The notes under the pieces: model-generated
The model's input: only the letters and a program-made list of their open reading frames with translations
Database searches by the model: none
What the model was told of the DNA's origin: nothing
Made by a program: the position numbers and the translations under genes
Source: JAWVFM01 sp963841455
GTDB lineage: Bacteria; Actinomycetota; Thermoleophilia; Solirubrobacterales; 70-9
Assembly: GCA_963841455.1 (NCBI GenBank)
Contig: CAWJCU010000002.1
Location: forward strand, 372,001 to 436,000
DNA: 64,000 bases
Direction of reading: 5' to 3'
In this document: one piece after another, positions 16,034 to 23,749 of the stretch
Numbering within the stretch: position 1 is the stretch's first letter
How the letters are laid out: each line of letters begins with the position of its first letter

Positions 16034-16743
16034 GCGGCGCGGCGCTCGCGCTGGCGCTCTAGCTCGGCGACGAGCAGCTTCGAGTGCATCGCCGCAATCA
16101 GGTCCTTGAGCGGCTCCGCGCCCGCTTCGAGCAGCTCGACGACCCGCTCCGGCTCCACCTTGCCCGCGAGCCGGGCCATGACGACCTCCACCTCCTCGCG
16201 CACGAGATCCTCGAGCGCCCGCTTGTAGCGCAGGGTGTCGTAGACCGTGAAGCCGATCGCCTCGTCGTAGCCGCCGGCGCGAAAGCGGCTGATCGCCTCG
16301 ATGATGCGGACGTCGGAGGGGGTGTAGCCGCGCGTGTTCGGCGACAGCACGCCCAGCTCTGCGAGGCGGTCGAGAACCTCCTTCGGCATGTCGTAGCGCT
16401 CGCGCACCTCGGCCGCGCTCGTGCGGGTGCGTTCGCCCGCGAGCGCCGATGAGAGGATCCGGTCCTCAACCTCGATCATCGCGCGGAGGCGGTCGGGCTC
16501 GAAGTCGCCTCCGTCCAGGAGCTCCCGGATGACCTTGAGCGGCATGAAGCGCTCCTCCTGGAGCTGCTTGATGAGGCGCAGCCGCTCGACGAACTCGGGC
16601 GGGTAGTAGGCCATGTTGCGTGAGGTCTTGACCGGCTCCGGGAGGAGGCCCTCGCGCAGGTAGTGGTGGATCGTGGCGACGGGAACGCCGGATCGCTCCG
16701 ACAGCTCCGAGACCTTCAGCAGCTCCTGGGCCGGCGCGCTCAT
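16030..16743 (-). CDS. MerR family transcriptional regulator
   Basis: 237 residues from ATG 16743. The N-terminal winged helix reads LKVSELSERSGVPVATIHHY and LREGLLPEPVKTSRNMAYYP, the MerR recognition pattern, followed by the dimerisation helix (RLRLIKQLQEERFMPLKVI). The C-terminal ~130 residues are a helical effector domain without the Cys set of metal sensors. Translation is coupled to the upstream CoA-transferase/racemase gene by an ATGA overlap, so it probably controls that operon. A palindrome lies over that gene's start. Confidence 0.88.
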   Translation of the reverse strand: MSAPAQELLKVSELSERSGVPVATIHHYLREGLLPEPVKTSRNMAYYPPEFVERLRLIKQLQEERFMPLKVIRELLDGGDFEPDRLRAMIEVEDRILSSALAGERTRTSAAEVRERYDMPKEVLDRLAELGVLSPNTRGYTPSDVRIIEAISRFRAGGYDEAIGFTVYDTLRYKRALEDLVREEVEVVMARLAGKVEPERVVELLEAGAEPLKDLIAAMHSKLLVAELERQRERRAA

Positions 16744-17975
16744 GACATGAACCTGGCCGGAACGGGGCTCTCCGTCGGCCCGAGCGCCGCGCCCGAATCG
16801 CGCATCGCCGCGATCTCGTCCTCGGAGAAGCCCGCCTCGGTGAGCACGGCGTCCGTGTCGGCGCCCAGGGCCGGCGCCGGGCGCGTCGGGTCAGCGGGCG
16901 TCCGCGAGAGCTTGATCGGCGCGCCGAGGAGCTCCACGGGCCCGAGCTCGGGCTGATCGACCTTCACGACCATCTCGCGCTCGCGCACCAGCTGCGAGTC
17001 GAGGGCCTCATCGAGGTCGAGCACCGGCTCGATCATCGCGTCGTGCTCGTCGTTGAAGGCGCGCCACTCGTCACGCGTCTTCGAGCGGAAGACCTCGGCG
17101 ATCTGGCGCCAGGCGTCCGAGCCCGGCCGCTCGAACTGCTTCTCCACGAGGTCGGGGTGGCCGGTGTGCTCGCAGAAGCGCTGCCAGAACTTCGGCTCCA
17201 GGGCTCCGCACGTGACCCATCCGTCGGCTGCCTCGTAGGGGTAGTAGCAGACGAAACCGCCGGTGAGCTGCTCGGCGCCGCGCTCCGGGACCCGGCCCTC
17301 GCAGAGGTAGGCGGCGGCGGTCATCGCCAGCCAGGAGAGCGCGCCATCGGCCATCGAGACGTCCACCAATTGGCCCTCGCCGGACCGCTCGCGCTCCCGA
17401 AGCGCGGCCAGCACGCCGATCCCCGCCATGAGGCCGCCGCCGCCGAGATCGGCTATCTGGCCCGCGGACTGGATCGGCCGCCCGCCCGGCTCGCCGGTGA
17501 GCCCGAGGAGGCCGATCAAGCCCAGGTAGTTCAGATCGTGGCCCGCGCGCTCGGTATTCGGGCCGGTGAGGCCATAGCCCGTGATCGCGCAGTAGACGAC
17601 GCGCGGGTTCGCCTCGCGCATCGCCTCGTAGCCGCAACCCAGGCGATCGAGCACCCCGGGGCGGAAGCCCTCGAGGAGCACGTCGAAGCCTCCCACCAGT
17701 CGCATCAGCGCATCCCGCCCGGCATCCTGCTTCAGGTCGAGCCGGATCGAGCGCTTGCCCCGATTGAGCGCGAGGTACAGCGCGGAGCGGGTGCCGAGCG
17801 CCTGCTGGGATTCGTCGCCGTAGTACGGCGGCGCCCAGCGGACGTAGTCGCCCATGCCCGTGTCCTCGACCTTCACGACCTCCGCGCCCATGTCGGCGAG
17901 GAGCAGCGAGCAGAAACCGCCGGGGAGGAGCCGGGTGAGGTCGAGGATCCGAACGCCCTCGAGCGGGCCGCTCAT
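16740..17975 (-). CDS. CaiB/BaiF family III enzyme, alpha-methylacyl-CoA racemase-like
   Basis: 411 residues from ATG 17975, full length for the family. The N-terminal GPLEGVRILDLTRLLPGGF and EVVKVEDTG are hallmarks of family III CoA-transferases. The motifs AGHDLNYLG and IADLGGGGLMA contain the His and Asp used by alpha-methylacyl-CoA racemase for proton transfer. Racemase activity on 2-methyl-branched acyl-CoAs (as from sterol or branched-chain degradation) is therefore at least as likely as CoA transfer. Followed by a MerR gene (ATGA overlap). It belongs with the acyl-CoA genes of 16-28 kb. Confidence 0.82.
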   Translation of the reverse strand: MSGPLEGVRILDLTRLLPGGFCSLLLADMGAEVVKVEDTGMGDYVRWAPPYYGDESQQALGTRSALYLALNRGKRSIRLDLKQDAGRDALMRLVGGFDVLLEGFRPGVLDRLGCGYEAMREANPRVVYCAITGYGLTGPNTERAGHDLNYLGLIGLLGLTGEPGGRPIQSAGQIADLGGGGLMAGIGVLAALRERERSGEGQLVDVSMADGALSWLAMTAAAYLCEGRVPERGAEQLTGGFVCYYPYEAADGWVTCGALEPKFWQRFCEHTGHPDLVEKQFERPGSDAWRQIAEVFRSKTRDEWRAFNDEHDAMIEPVLDLDEALDSQLVREREMVVKVDQPELGPVELLGAPIKLSRTPADPTRPAPALGADTDAVLTEAGFSEDEIAAMRDSGAALGPTESPVPARFMS

Positions 17976-17991
17976 CTCACGCAGGTGAGAT
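17974..17991. promoter_or_regulatory. Palindrome over the start codon of the racemase-like gene
   Basis: ATCTCAC-GCAG-GTGAGAT has perfect 7-bp arms and covers the ATG (17973-17975, minus strand). It is the type of inverted repeat bound by MerR regulators, and the operon's second gene is a MerR. Its overlap with the initiation region also suggests translation or start-site control. Confidence 0.5.
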
Positions 17992-18063
17992 CGAGCCGAA
18001 CCGGACGAGGCCGCCTTCGCCCGCCCACCGCTCGCAGCGCTCGCTGGGAGGATTCGGCGACTT

Positions 18064-19005
18064 TCATTCCGGAGCGGCCTCGGAGGCCTCGATCGGGTGC
18101 GCGAGCATCTCGCGGCGGGTGGGCTCGTCGCGCTTGGGCACGCCAAGCATCCCGCGCGCCTCCGCGACGGTGGCAGCGCGCCGCCCGACGTCCTCGGCCA
18201 TCTGCCTGGCCTTGGCGATCAGCTCGCCGTTCGACTTCGCCATCTCCCCGTTCGGCAGGTAGAGGTTGTCCTCGAGACCGGTCCGCACGTTGCCCCCGAG
18301 CGCGAGCGCCGCGCCAACCAGGCGCCACTGGTCGCGCGAGATCCCGATCACCTGCCAGTTGTTCGGGCCCTCATGGCCGCCCGGGATCTGCTCGGCCATG
18401 AAGGCGACGTTCCGCGCGTTGGGCCTGATGCCGCCGTTCACACCGATCACGAGCGAGACGTTGAGCGGCTCCTCCAGCAGCCCCATGTCCACGAGCGGGT
18501 CGAGGTTCGCGATGTGGCCGGCGTCGAAGCACTCGTGCTCGGGCTTGATGCCGAGCTCCCGCATCGCTGTCAGGAACTCGATAATCGTGTCGAAGGAGTT
18601 CTCGAACACGGCCTTGAACACGAAGTCCTTGCGCCGGCGCGAGTACTTCGCGTAGTTCATCGAGCTCATGTTGAGCGCCGCGACGTCGGGGCGGAGTTCG
18701 CGCAGGTAGGCGAGGCGCTTCTCGATCGGGATCCCGATCGCGCCGGTCGAGTAGTTGATGATCACGTCGTCGACCTCGGCGTTGATCGCCTCGGTGATCG
18801 CACGGAAGTCCTCGATCTCGAAGGAGGGAGTGCCGTCGGGAGTGCGTGCGTGGATATGGATCTGGCACCCGCCCTCGTCGACGATCCGCCGCGCCTCGGC
18901 CGCGTACTCGGAGGGCGTGTAGGGGATCGCCGGGCACTGCTCGCGGTTGGCGATCGCGCCGGAGATCGAGCAGCTGAGGACGACGGGGTCTTCGAAGCGG
19001 CTCAC
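18064..19005 (-). CDS. 3-keto-5-aminohexanoate cleavage enzyme family (BKACE, DUF849)
   Basis: 313 residues from GTG 19005 (TTG 19017 is an alternative inside a palindrome). The strand PVVLSCSISGA, the zinc site CQIHIHART, and the motifs NYSTGA, ALNMSSMN, FDAGHI and a closing GLEDNLYLPNGEMAKSN match BKACE enzymes. These condense a beta-keto acid with acetyl-CoA to give an acyl-CoA and acetoacetate. Specificity differs widely within the family and cannot be read here. It stands between the racemase-like gene and the acyl-CoA carboxylase gene in the same orientation, so a role in catabolising a beta-keto intermediate is reasonable. Confidence 0.85.
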   Translation of the reverse strand: MSRFEDPVVLSCSISGAIANREQCPAIPYTPSEYAAEARRIVDEGGCQIHIHARTPDGTPSFEIEDFRAITEAINAEVDDVIINYSTGAIGIPIEKRLAYLRELRPDVAALNMSSMNYAKYSRRRKDFVFKAVFENSFDTIIEFLTAMRELGIKPEHECFDAGHIANLDPLVDMGLLEEPLNVSLVIGVNGGIRPNARNVAFMAEQIPGGHEGPNNWQVIGISRDQWRLVGAALALGGNVRTGLEDNLYLPNGEMAKSNGELIAKARQMAEDVGRRAATVAEARGMLGVPKRDEPTRREMLAHPIEASEAAPE

Positions 19006-19011
19006 CTGGTC

Positions 19012-19025
19012 CCCCAACGTTGGGG
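19012..19025. promoter_or_regulatory. 14-bp perfect palindrome at the BKACE start
   Basis: CCCCAACGTTGGGG is a perfect palindrome ending seven bases upstream of the GTG start at 19005. Its position suggests an operator. It also contains the alternative TTG start. Confidence 0.45.
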
Positions 19026-19243
19026 ATTTTGGGCAGCAAAGGAGGGTGAAACGCCTGCGAAACCGTCAATTCGCGCGCGTTGCGTCACACGTCGCCCCTG
19101 GGGTTGCGAGTTGTTGTCGCATAGCGACAACAACTCGCACCGGGGAGCGGGACGTGTGCCGGAAGCACCACGAACGCCGCGGCCGACCCCCTCCCTCGCT
19201 GAAAATCGGAGCGCCGCGCGGCTAGGACGGGCACCGGCGCGCC
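19018..19243. other. 226-bp intergenic region with a 16-bp perfect hairpin
   Basis: This is the longest gene-free stretch in the window. Between BKACE and the carboxylase gene (both minus) it holds arms TGCGAGTTGTTGTCGC at 19105-19120 and the exact reverse complement at 19124-19139, around a 3-base loop (ATA). On the minus-strand transcript this would be a very stable hairpin downstream of the carboxyltransferase gene, without a U tract. The rest shows no ORF or known motif. Confidence 0.55.
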
Positions 19244-20827
19244 TCATACCGGCATCACCCCGTGCTTTCGCCAGGGCCGCTCGATCCTCTTCGTCGACGC
19301 CATCCGGAGGCCGTTGATGATCGTCGGGCGGGTTTCGCGCGGGTCGATGATGTCGTCGATCGTGGCGTTCTTCGCTGCGATGTACGGGTCGATCTGCTTG
19401 CGGACGGCATCGAGCATCGCCTCGCGCGTGGCGTCGGGATCGTCGGAGGCCTCGATCGCCGAGCGGCCGATGATGTTGACTGCGCCCTCGGCGCCCATCA
19501 CCGAGATCTCGGCGCCGGGCCAGGCGACGATCAGGTCGGGCTCGTACGCCTTCCCGTTCATCACGTAGTAGCCCGCGCCATATGCCTTGCGGACGACGAC
19601 GGTCACCTTCGGCACCGTCGCGCGCGAGACCGCGTACAGCATCTTCGCCCCGTGGCGAATGATCCCGGCGTGCTCGACCTTCGAGCCGACCATGAAGCCG
19701 GGAACGTCCTGGAGGAAGACGAGCGGGATGCTGAAGGCGTCGCAGAGGTTGACGAACCGGGCGGCCTTGTCTGCGGAGTCGTTCTCGAGGATGCCGCCGA
19801 GCTGCTTCGGCTGGTTGGCGACGATCCCGACCGGCTGGCCCCCGAAGCGAGCGAGGCAGGTGATGATCGTCTTCGCGAACTTCGGCTTGATGTCGAACCA
19901 CTCGCCGTCGTCGACGATCTCGCGTATCACGTCGTACATGTCGTACGGCTTCCGTGACGATTCGGGGACGATCTCGAGCAGCTTCTCCGAGCGGCGATCG
20001 TCGGGGTCCGCGGTCTCACGCACTGGCGGACGCTCCTCGCAGTTCGAGGGGAAGAAGGAGAGGTAGGTCTTGACCGCTTCGATGCACTCGGCGTCGTCCT
20101 CGCACTCGAGGTCGCCGACGCCGGACTTCCGGCAGTGCACCTTCGCCCCGCCGAGGTCCTCCATCGAGATGTCCTCGCCCGTGACCGCCTTCGTCAGGTG
20201 CGGCCCGGCAAGCGCCATCGCGCCCTGCCCCACCACCATCGGCACGAAGTCGGAGAGACCTGGGATGTAGGCGGTTCCGGCCGCGCAGGGACCGAGCATC
20301 GCGGCGACGAGCGGGACGACGCCCGACATCGTCACCTCCTCTCGGAACAGGTGCCCCGAGCCGGCGAACAGGGAGCCCGCCGCCTCCTGGATGCGCGCCC
20401 CGGCCGAGTCCAGCAGCCAGATCAGGGGCATGCGCTTCTGGAGGGACATCTCCCGCAGCCGGCCGACCTTGATCTCGCCGGTCATTCCCATCGAGCCGGC
20501 CATCACCGTGAAGTCGTACGCGGCGATGGCGCAGCGGCGGCCCTCGACGTCGCCCCAGCCGGTGATCACGCCGTCGGCCGGCGCCTCCTTGCCGTCCATC
20601 GCGCGCTGGGCGAAGTGCGGGCCACCATGGATGCCGAGCTCGACGAACGTGCCCTCGTCGACGAGCAGGTCGATCCGCTCCCGGGCCGTGAGCTTGCCGG
20701 CGTCGTGCTGCTTTTGGATCTTCTCGGGGCCGCCGCCGAGCTTGGCGCGGTCGCGCCGCTCGTGGAGCTGCTCGGTCAGCTCCGGCAGCGGCGCGGTCCC
20801 GGGGAGCTTCGTCTCTCCGTCGCTCAT
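19244..20827 (-). CDS. Acyl-CoA carboxylase, carboxyltransferase (beta) subunit
   Basis: 527 residues from ATG 20827. It has both halves of the carboxyltransferase: an N-terminal domain with GKLTARERIDLLVDEG, DFTVMAGSMG and LLDSAGARIQEA, and a C-terminal domain with CDAFSIPLVFLQDVPGFMVG and KAYGAGYYVMNG, AWPGAEISVMGAEGAV. This is the AccD/PccB/MccB type that moves CO2 from biotin to an acyl-CoA. The best guess is methylcrotonyl- or geranyl-type rather than propionyl (sequence KLGGGPEKIQKQHDAGKLT is shared by all). It needs a biotin-carrying alpha subunit, which is absent; a free biotinyl carrier lies at 44917. ATGA overlap with the enoyl-CoA hydratase upstream. Confidence 0.85.
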   Translation of the reverse strand: MSDGETKLPGTAPLPELTEQLHERRDRAKLGGGPEKIQKQHDAGKLTARERIDLLVDEGTFVELGIHGGPHFAQRAMDGKEAPADGVITGWGDVEGRRCAIAAYDFTVMAGSMGMTGEIKVGRLREMSLQKRMPLIWLLDSAGARIQEAAGSLFAGSGHLFREEVTMSGVVPLVAAMLGPCAAGTAYIPGLSDFVPMVVGQGAMALAGPHLTKAVTGEDISMEDLGGAKVHCRKSGVGDLECEDDAECIEAVKTYLSFFPSNCEERPPVRETADPDDRRSEKLLEIVPESSRKPYDMYDVIREIVDDGEWFDIKPKFAKTIITCLARFGGQPVGIVANQPKQLGGILENDSADKAARFVNLCDAFSIPLVFLQDVPGFMVGSKVEHAGIIRHGAKMLYAVSRATVPKVTVVVRKAYGAGYYVMNGKAYEPDLIVAWPGAEISVMGAEGAVNIIGRSAIEASDDPDATREAMLDAVRKQIDPYIAAKNATIDDIIDPRETRPTIINGLRMASTKRIERPWRKHGVMPV

Positions 20828-21603
20828 CGTCCCTTCCAGACCGGGTCGCGCTTCTCGAAGAACGCCGTGACGCCCTCGATGGCGTCCTCGGTGGCAAGCT
20901 CGATCGTGAGCTGCGAGTTGAGGTAGTCGAGCGCATCGGCGAGCGGCATGTCGAGCTGGCGCCACATCGCGTCCTTGCCGAGCTTCATCACCACGGGGGA
21001 CTTCGACGCGAGCTTCCCCGCCCACTCGGCGACGGCGGCGTCGAACTCGTCTGCCGGGACCACCTTGTTCACGATGCCGGCCTCACGCGCCTCCTCCGCC
21101 GACAGCCGCTCGCCGAGGAGGAGCATCTCGTTCGTCTTCTTTCGCGGGACGTTGCGGTAGATGAGGGCCATGATCATGAACGGGAAGAGCCCGACGTTGA
21201 TCTCGGGAGTTCCGAAGGTCGCCCCCTCCTTGGCGATGATGAGGTCGCACGCGAGCGCGATCCCGAGCGAGCCGGCGAGGACGTGCCCACCGGCGGCCAC
21301 AACGGACGGCTTGCCGAGCTCGCCGATCGCGTGAAAGACCTCGACGAACCGTTTCGAAGCCGTGTGGCGCTCGATGAGCGGCGCGTCGGAGCCAAAGGCC
21401 GCGAGGTTCGCGCCCGAGGAGAAGACCTTCTCGTGCGAGGAGGCCAGGACGAGGCATCGGGCGTCGGCGTCGTCCCGACAGCGCTCCAGCGCCTCGAGCA
21501 GCTCAGAGAGCATCTGCGGGGAAAGGGAGTTCCTCGTCTCAGGGTCGTCAAGGGTGACCGTCGCGATGCCGGCGGCGACCTCGTATCGAAGCTTCTCGGC
21601 CAT
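20824..21603 (-). CDS. Enoyl-CoA hydratase/isomerase family protein
   Basis: 259 residues from ATG 21603. The crotonase fold is clear: ATVTLDDPETRNSLSPQM, the oxyanion-hole strand SSGANLAAFG, AAGGHVLAGSLGIALACDL and FGTPEINVGLFPF. The catalytic Glu at the second position of the usual E-x-x-x-G-L-x-P is present as P-E-I-N. It hydrates 2-enoyl-CoA, or may serve 3-methylglutaconyl-CoA given the adjacent carboxyltransferase (a leucine/isovalerate-type order). It is first in a two-gene operon with the carboxyltransferase (4-base overlap) and divergent from an acyl-CoA dehydrogenase. Confidence 0.85.
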   Translation of the reverse strand: MAEKLRYEVAAGIATVTLDDPETRNSLSPQMLSELLEALERCRDDADARCLVLASSHEKVFSSGANLAAFGSDAPLIERHTASKRFVEVFHAIGELGKPSVVAAGGHVLAGSLGIALACDLIIAKEGATFGTPEINVGLFPFMIMALIYRNVPRKKTNEMLLLGERLSAEEAREAGIVNKVVPADEFDAAVAEWAGKLASKSPVVMKLGKDAMWRQLDMPLADALDYLNSQLTIELATEDAIEGVTAFFEKRDPVWKGR

Positions 21604-21631
21604 GCGTGAAGTATTACTCTACACTTCACGC
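21604..21631. promoter_or_regulatory. Operator-like inverted repeat between divergent acyl-CoA genes
   Basis: GCGTGAAGT and ACTTCACGC form perfect 9-bp arms around a 10-base spacer that contains a TATTACT-like -10 element. It lies against the enoyl-CoA hydratase start and 23 bases before the dehydrogenase start, so one regulator could control both directions. Confidence 0.5.
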
Positions 21632-21653
21632 GCCCGGCAAGCGAGGAGGAATT

Positions 21654-22856
21654 TTGGAAGCAGCGACCGTCATCAAGCCCGAGCATCAGGGGAGCCGAAA
21701 GCACCTCTTGTTCACCGACGAGCACGAGGACCTGCGCGAGTCGATGGAGGCCTGGGTCAAGGCGGAGCTCTACCCACACCGCAACGAGTGGGAGGAGACC
21801 ACCTGGCCGAACGAGGTGATGAAGCGCGCCGGCGACCTCGGCTACCTCGGGCTCTGCTTCCCGGAGGAGTACGGCGGGCAGGGCGGGGACTACTACTACT
21901 CGATTGTTCGCGCCGAATGCATGAGCTACTCGGCCTCCGGCGGCACCAACATGGGCTTCGCGGTCCAGACCGACATGGTCCTGCCGCCGATCGAGATGCT
22001 CGGCACCGAGGAGCAGAAGCAGCGCTACCTCGTCCCGGGCATCAAGGGCACCAAGATCGGCAGCCTCGGCATCACTGAGCCCGGCGCGGGCTCCGACGTC
22101 GCGGGCATCCGTACGAAGGCCGTCCGCGACGGTGACGAGTACGTGATCACGGGGTCGAAGACGTTCATCACCAACGGTCCGCGGGCCGACTTCATCCTCC
22201 TCGTCGCCAAGACCGATCCCGACGCCCGGCACGAGGGGATCACGCTCTTCCTCGTCGACCTCCGCGACGACGACGGCAACCACGTTCCGGGCTTCGAGGT
22301 CTCGCGGAAGCTCGAGAAGATGGGCATGCACGCCTCCGACACCGGCGAGCTCGCGTTCAACGAGGTGCGCGTTCCCGCTGACGCGGTGCTCGGCGAGATC
22401 GGCAAGGGCTTCTACCACATCTCCTGGGAGCTCCAGTCGGAGCGGATGGTCGCCGCGGCGGGCTGTGTCGCCGGCGCGGAGCGGATGTTCGAGCGCACGC
22501 TCGAGTACGCGAAGGAGCGCGAGGCCTTCGGGCGCCCGATCGGCCGCTTCCAGGCGATCCGCCACAAGTTCGCCGACATGGCGACCAAGATCGAGGCCGC
22601 CAAGCAGTTCAACTACGTCACGTCCTGGCGCTACGCGAACGGCGAGTACCCCGTGCGAGAGATCTCGATGGTGAAGCTCTACACGTCCCGCATGTGCTGC
22701 GAGGTCGCCGACGAGTGCGTCCAGATCCTCGGCGGCTACGGCTACATGAAGGAGTACGAGATCGAGCGCTCCTATCGCGACGTGCGCCTCAACCGCATCG
22801 GCGCCGGCACCGACGAGATCATGCTCGAGGTGATCGGCCGCTCTTACGGGCTCTAG
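21654..22856 (+). CDS. Acyl-CoA dehydrogenase
   Basis: 400 residues from TTG 21654, chosen because GAGGAGGA lies at the right distance upstream; the open frame further 5' runs through the operator. Family signatures include FPEEYGGQGGDYYY, LGITEPGAGSDVAGI, SKTFITNGPRADF, YAKEREAFGRPIG and the C-terminal VQILGGYGYMKEYEIER with the Arg/Gly nucleotide contacts. The catalytic base is expected at the C-terminal GTDEIMLEVIGR (Glu). It introduces a 2,3 double bond in acyl-CoAs and passes electrons to ETF. Divergent from the hydratase/carboxylase operon, with which it forms a coherent short-chain or branched-chain acyl-CoA oxidation set. Confidence 0.9.
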   Translation: MEAATVIKPEHQGSRKHLLFTDEHEDLRESMEAWVKAELYPHRNEWEETTWPNEVMKRAGDLGYLGLCFPEEYGGQGGDYYYSIVRAECMSYSASGGTNMGFAVQTDMVLPPIEMLGTEEQKQRYLVPGIKGTKIGSLGITEPGAGSDVAGIRTKAVRDGDEYVITGSKTFITNGPRADFILLVAKTDPDARHEGITLFLVDLRDDDGNHVPGFEVSRKLEKMGMHASDTGELAFNEVRVPADAVLGEIGKGFYHISWELQSERMVAAAGCVAGAERMFERTLEYAKEREAFGRPIGRFQAIRHKFADMATKIEAAKQFNYVTSWRYANGEYPVREISMVKLYTSRMCCEVADECVQILGGYGYMKEYEIERSYRDVRLNRIGAGTDEIMLEVIGRSYGL

Positions 22857-22860
22857 GCCC

Positions 22861-23244
22861 CTACGCTCCGCCGAGCGCCGAATTGCGTCGACCCCCGCGA
22901 CGCAATTCGGCGCTCGCGGGGGCGGGCGCGCGCCGCTCGGCGAGCAGGCGGTCGAGGTCGGCAAGCCGGCCGTCCCACTCCCCTCCAACGCGCGCGATCC
23001 AGCGCGCGGCGTCGGAGAGCGGCGCCGGGGAGAGCGTGTAGCGGTTCTCGCGCCCGCTCCGCCGTGAGCTGACGAGTCTCGCGTCGGCGAGGACGCCAAG
23101 GTGCTTCGCGACCGCCTGCCGGCTGACCGGCAGGTCGGCCGCGATCGAGCTCGCCGTCGCCGAACCGCCGGCGGCGAGCCGCTCGACCACGCTGCGACGC
23201 GTGGGGTCAGCCAGCGCGACGAAGACCGCGTCCGCGGCGGCCAT
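22861..23244 (-). CDS. ArsR family transcriptional regulator
   Basis: 127 residues from ATG 23244. The winged helix reads DAVFVALADPTRRSVVERLA then ASSIAADLPVSRQAVAKHLG and LVSSRRSGRENRYTLSPAP. It is of the ArsR/SmtB type lacking a Cys metal site and of the branch usually paired with SRPBCC proteins. It follows the SRPBCC gene by two bases. Its last ~15 codons (SAELRRGGRRNSAL) lie inside the palindromic repeat at 22872-22916, so the C-terminus may have been extended by repeat insertion. Confidence 0.85.
   Translation of the reverse strand: MAAADAVFVALADPTRRSVVERLAAGGSATASSIAADLPVSRQAVAKHLGVLADARLVSSRRSGRENRYTLSPAPLSDAARWIARVGGEWDGRLADLDRLLAERRAPAPASAELRRGGRRNSALGGA
22872..22916. repeat. Long perfect hairpin, palindromic repeat family B, copy 1
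   Basis: A 19-bp perfect stem: CGAGCGCCGAATTGCGTCG at 22872-22890, a 7-base loop ACCCCCG, and the reverse complement at 22898-22916. It lies in the tail of the ArsR gene at the junction with the convergent acyl-CoA dehydrogenase. A related, less perfect copy is at 52210-52242. It can act as a bidirectional terminator without U tracts. Confidence 0.6.
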
Positions 23245-23246
23245 GG

Positions 23247-23648
23247 TCAGGCGGCGACGAGCGCCAGAGCCCTCGCAAGCCCCACGAGCCGGTGATCCCA
23301 GACGAGCGCCGCGGTGGCAGGCGCGGTCGAGATGGCGCGCTCGACGACGACCAGGCGGCTCGTGCCGTCCGCGACGGCGTCGACCGTGAGCTCCACCTCC
23401 GACGGCGCCTCGCCGGGTCTGGCCCATGTCCAGGCGATGGAGCGCTCCTCCTCCACCCGGAGGACGAATCCGCGGCGCTCCTCCCCGTCGACCTCGAACC
23501 TCGCCTCGGCGCCGGGAACCGGATCGAGCTCGACCTCGTCCGCGAGCCAATCCGCGAGCAGCCGCTCGTCCGTGACCGCCTCCCAGAGCTCGTCCGCGCT
23601 CGCGTCGAACCGAGCCTCACGCCTCACTTCCGTCACCGCATCGCTCAT
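23247..23648 (-). CDS. SRPBCC (AHSA1-like) domain protein
   Basis: 133 residues from ATG 23648. The sequence VRREARFDASADELWEAVTD, then LADWLADEVELDPVPGAEA and a W-T-W-A-R-P segment fit the START/Bet-v-1 fold of AHSA1-like proteins, which bind hydrophobic ligands. In Actinobacteria such genes are regularly coupled to an ArsR gene of the type found next, here two bases downstream. The role is unclear; ligand sensing or a stress chaperone-like function is often supposed. The operon is divergent from clpP and is preceded by twin operators. Confidence 0.75.
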   Translation of the reverse strand: MSDAVTEVRREARFDASADELWEAVTDERLLADWLADEVELDPVPGAEARFEVDGEERRGFVLRVEEERSIAWTWARPGEAPSEVELTVDAVADGTSRLVVVERAISTAPATAALVWDHRLVGLARALALVAA

Positions 23649-23668
23649 CGCTCCTCCTCGAATCATCC

Positions 23669-23725
23669 CGCAACCGCGCGGTTGCGTATTTGGTAGGGTG
23701 GCGTCAAGCGCAACCTCGCGGTTGC
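23669..23725. promoter_or_regulatory. Twin operators between SRPBCC/ArsR and clpP
   Basis: Two copies of GCAACC-N4-GGTTGC occur: CGCAACCGCGCGGTTGCG at 23669-23686 (an 18-bp perfect palindrome) and GCAACCTCGCGGTTGC at 23710-23725, with centres 40 bases apart, close to four helical turns. The form fits ArsR-type repressors. They lie in the divergent promoter region, so the ArsR protein probably controls its own operon and may control clpP. Confidence 0.65.
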
Positions 23726-23749
23726 AGGATAGCGAGCAAGGAGGAACAG

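Noticed and set aside
17043..18401. 452-codon plus-strand frame across the racemase and BKACE genes
   Set aside because: Antisense shadow; its composition follows the codon pattern of the minus-strand genes.
22857..22920. Classical intrinsic terminators at the palindromic repeats
   Set aside because: None of the long hairpins is followed by a T-run on either strand; they were listed as repeats instead.
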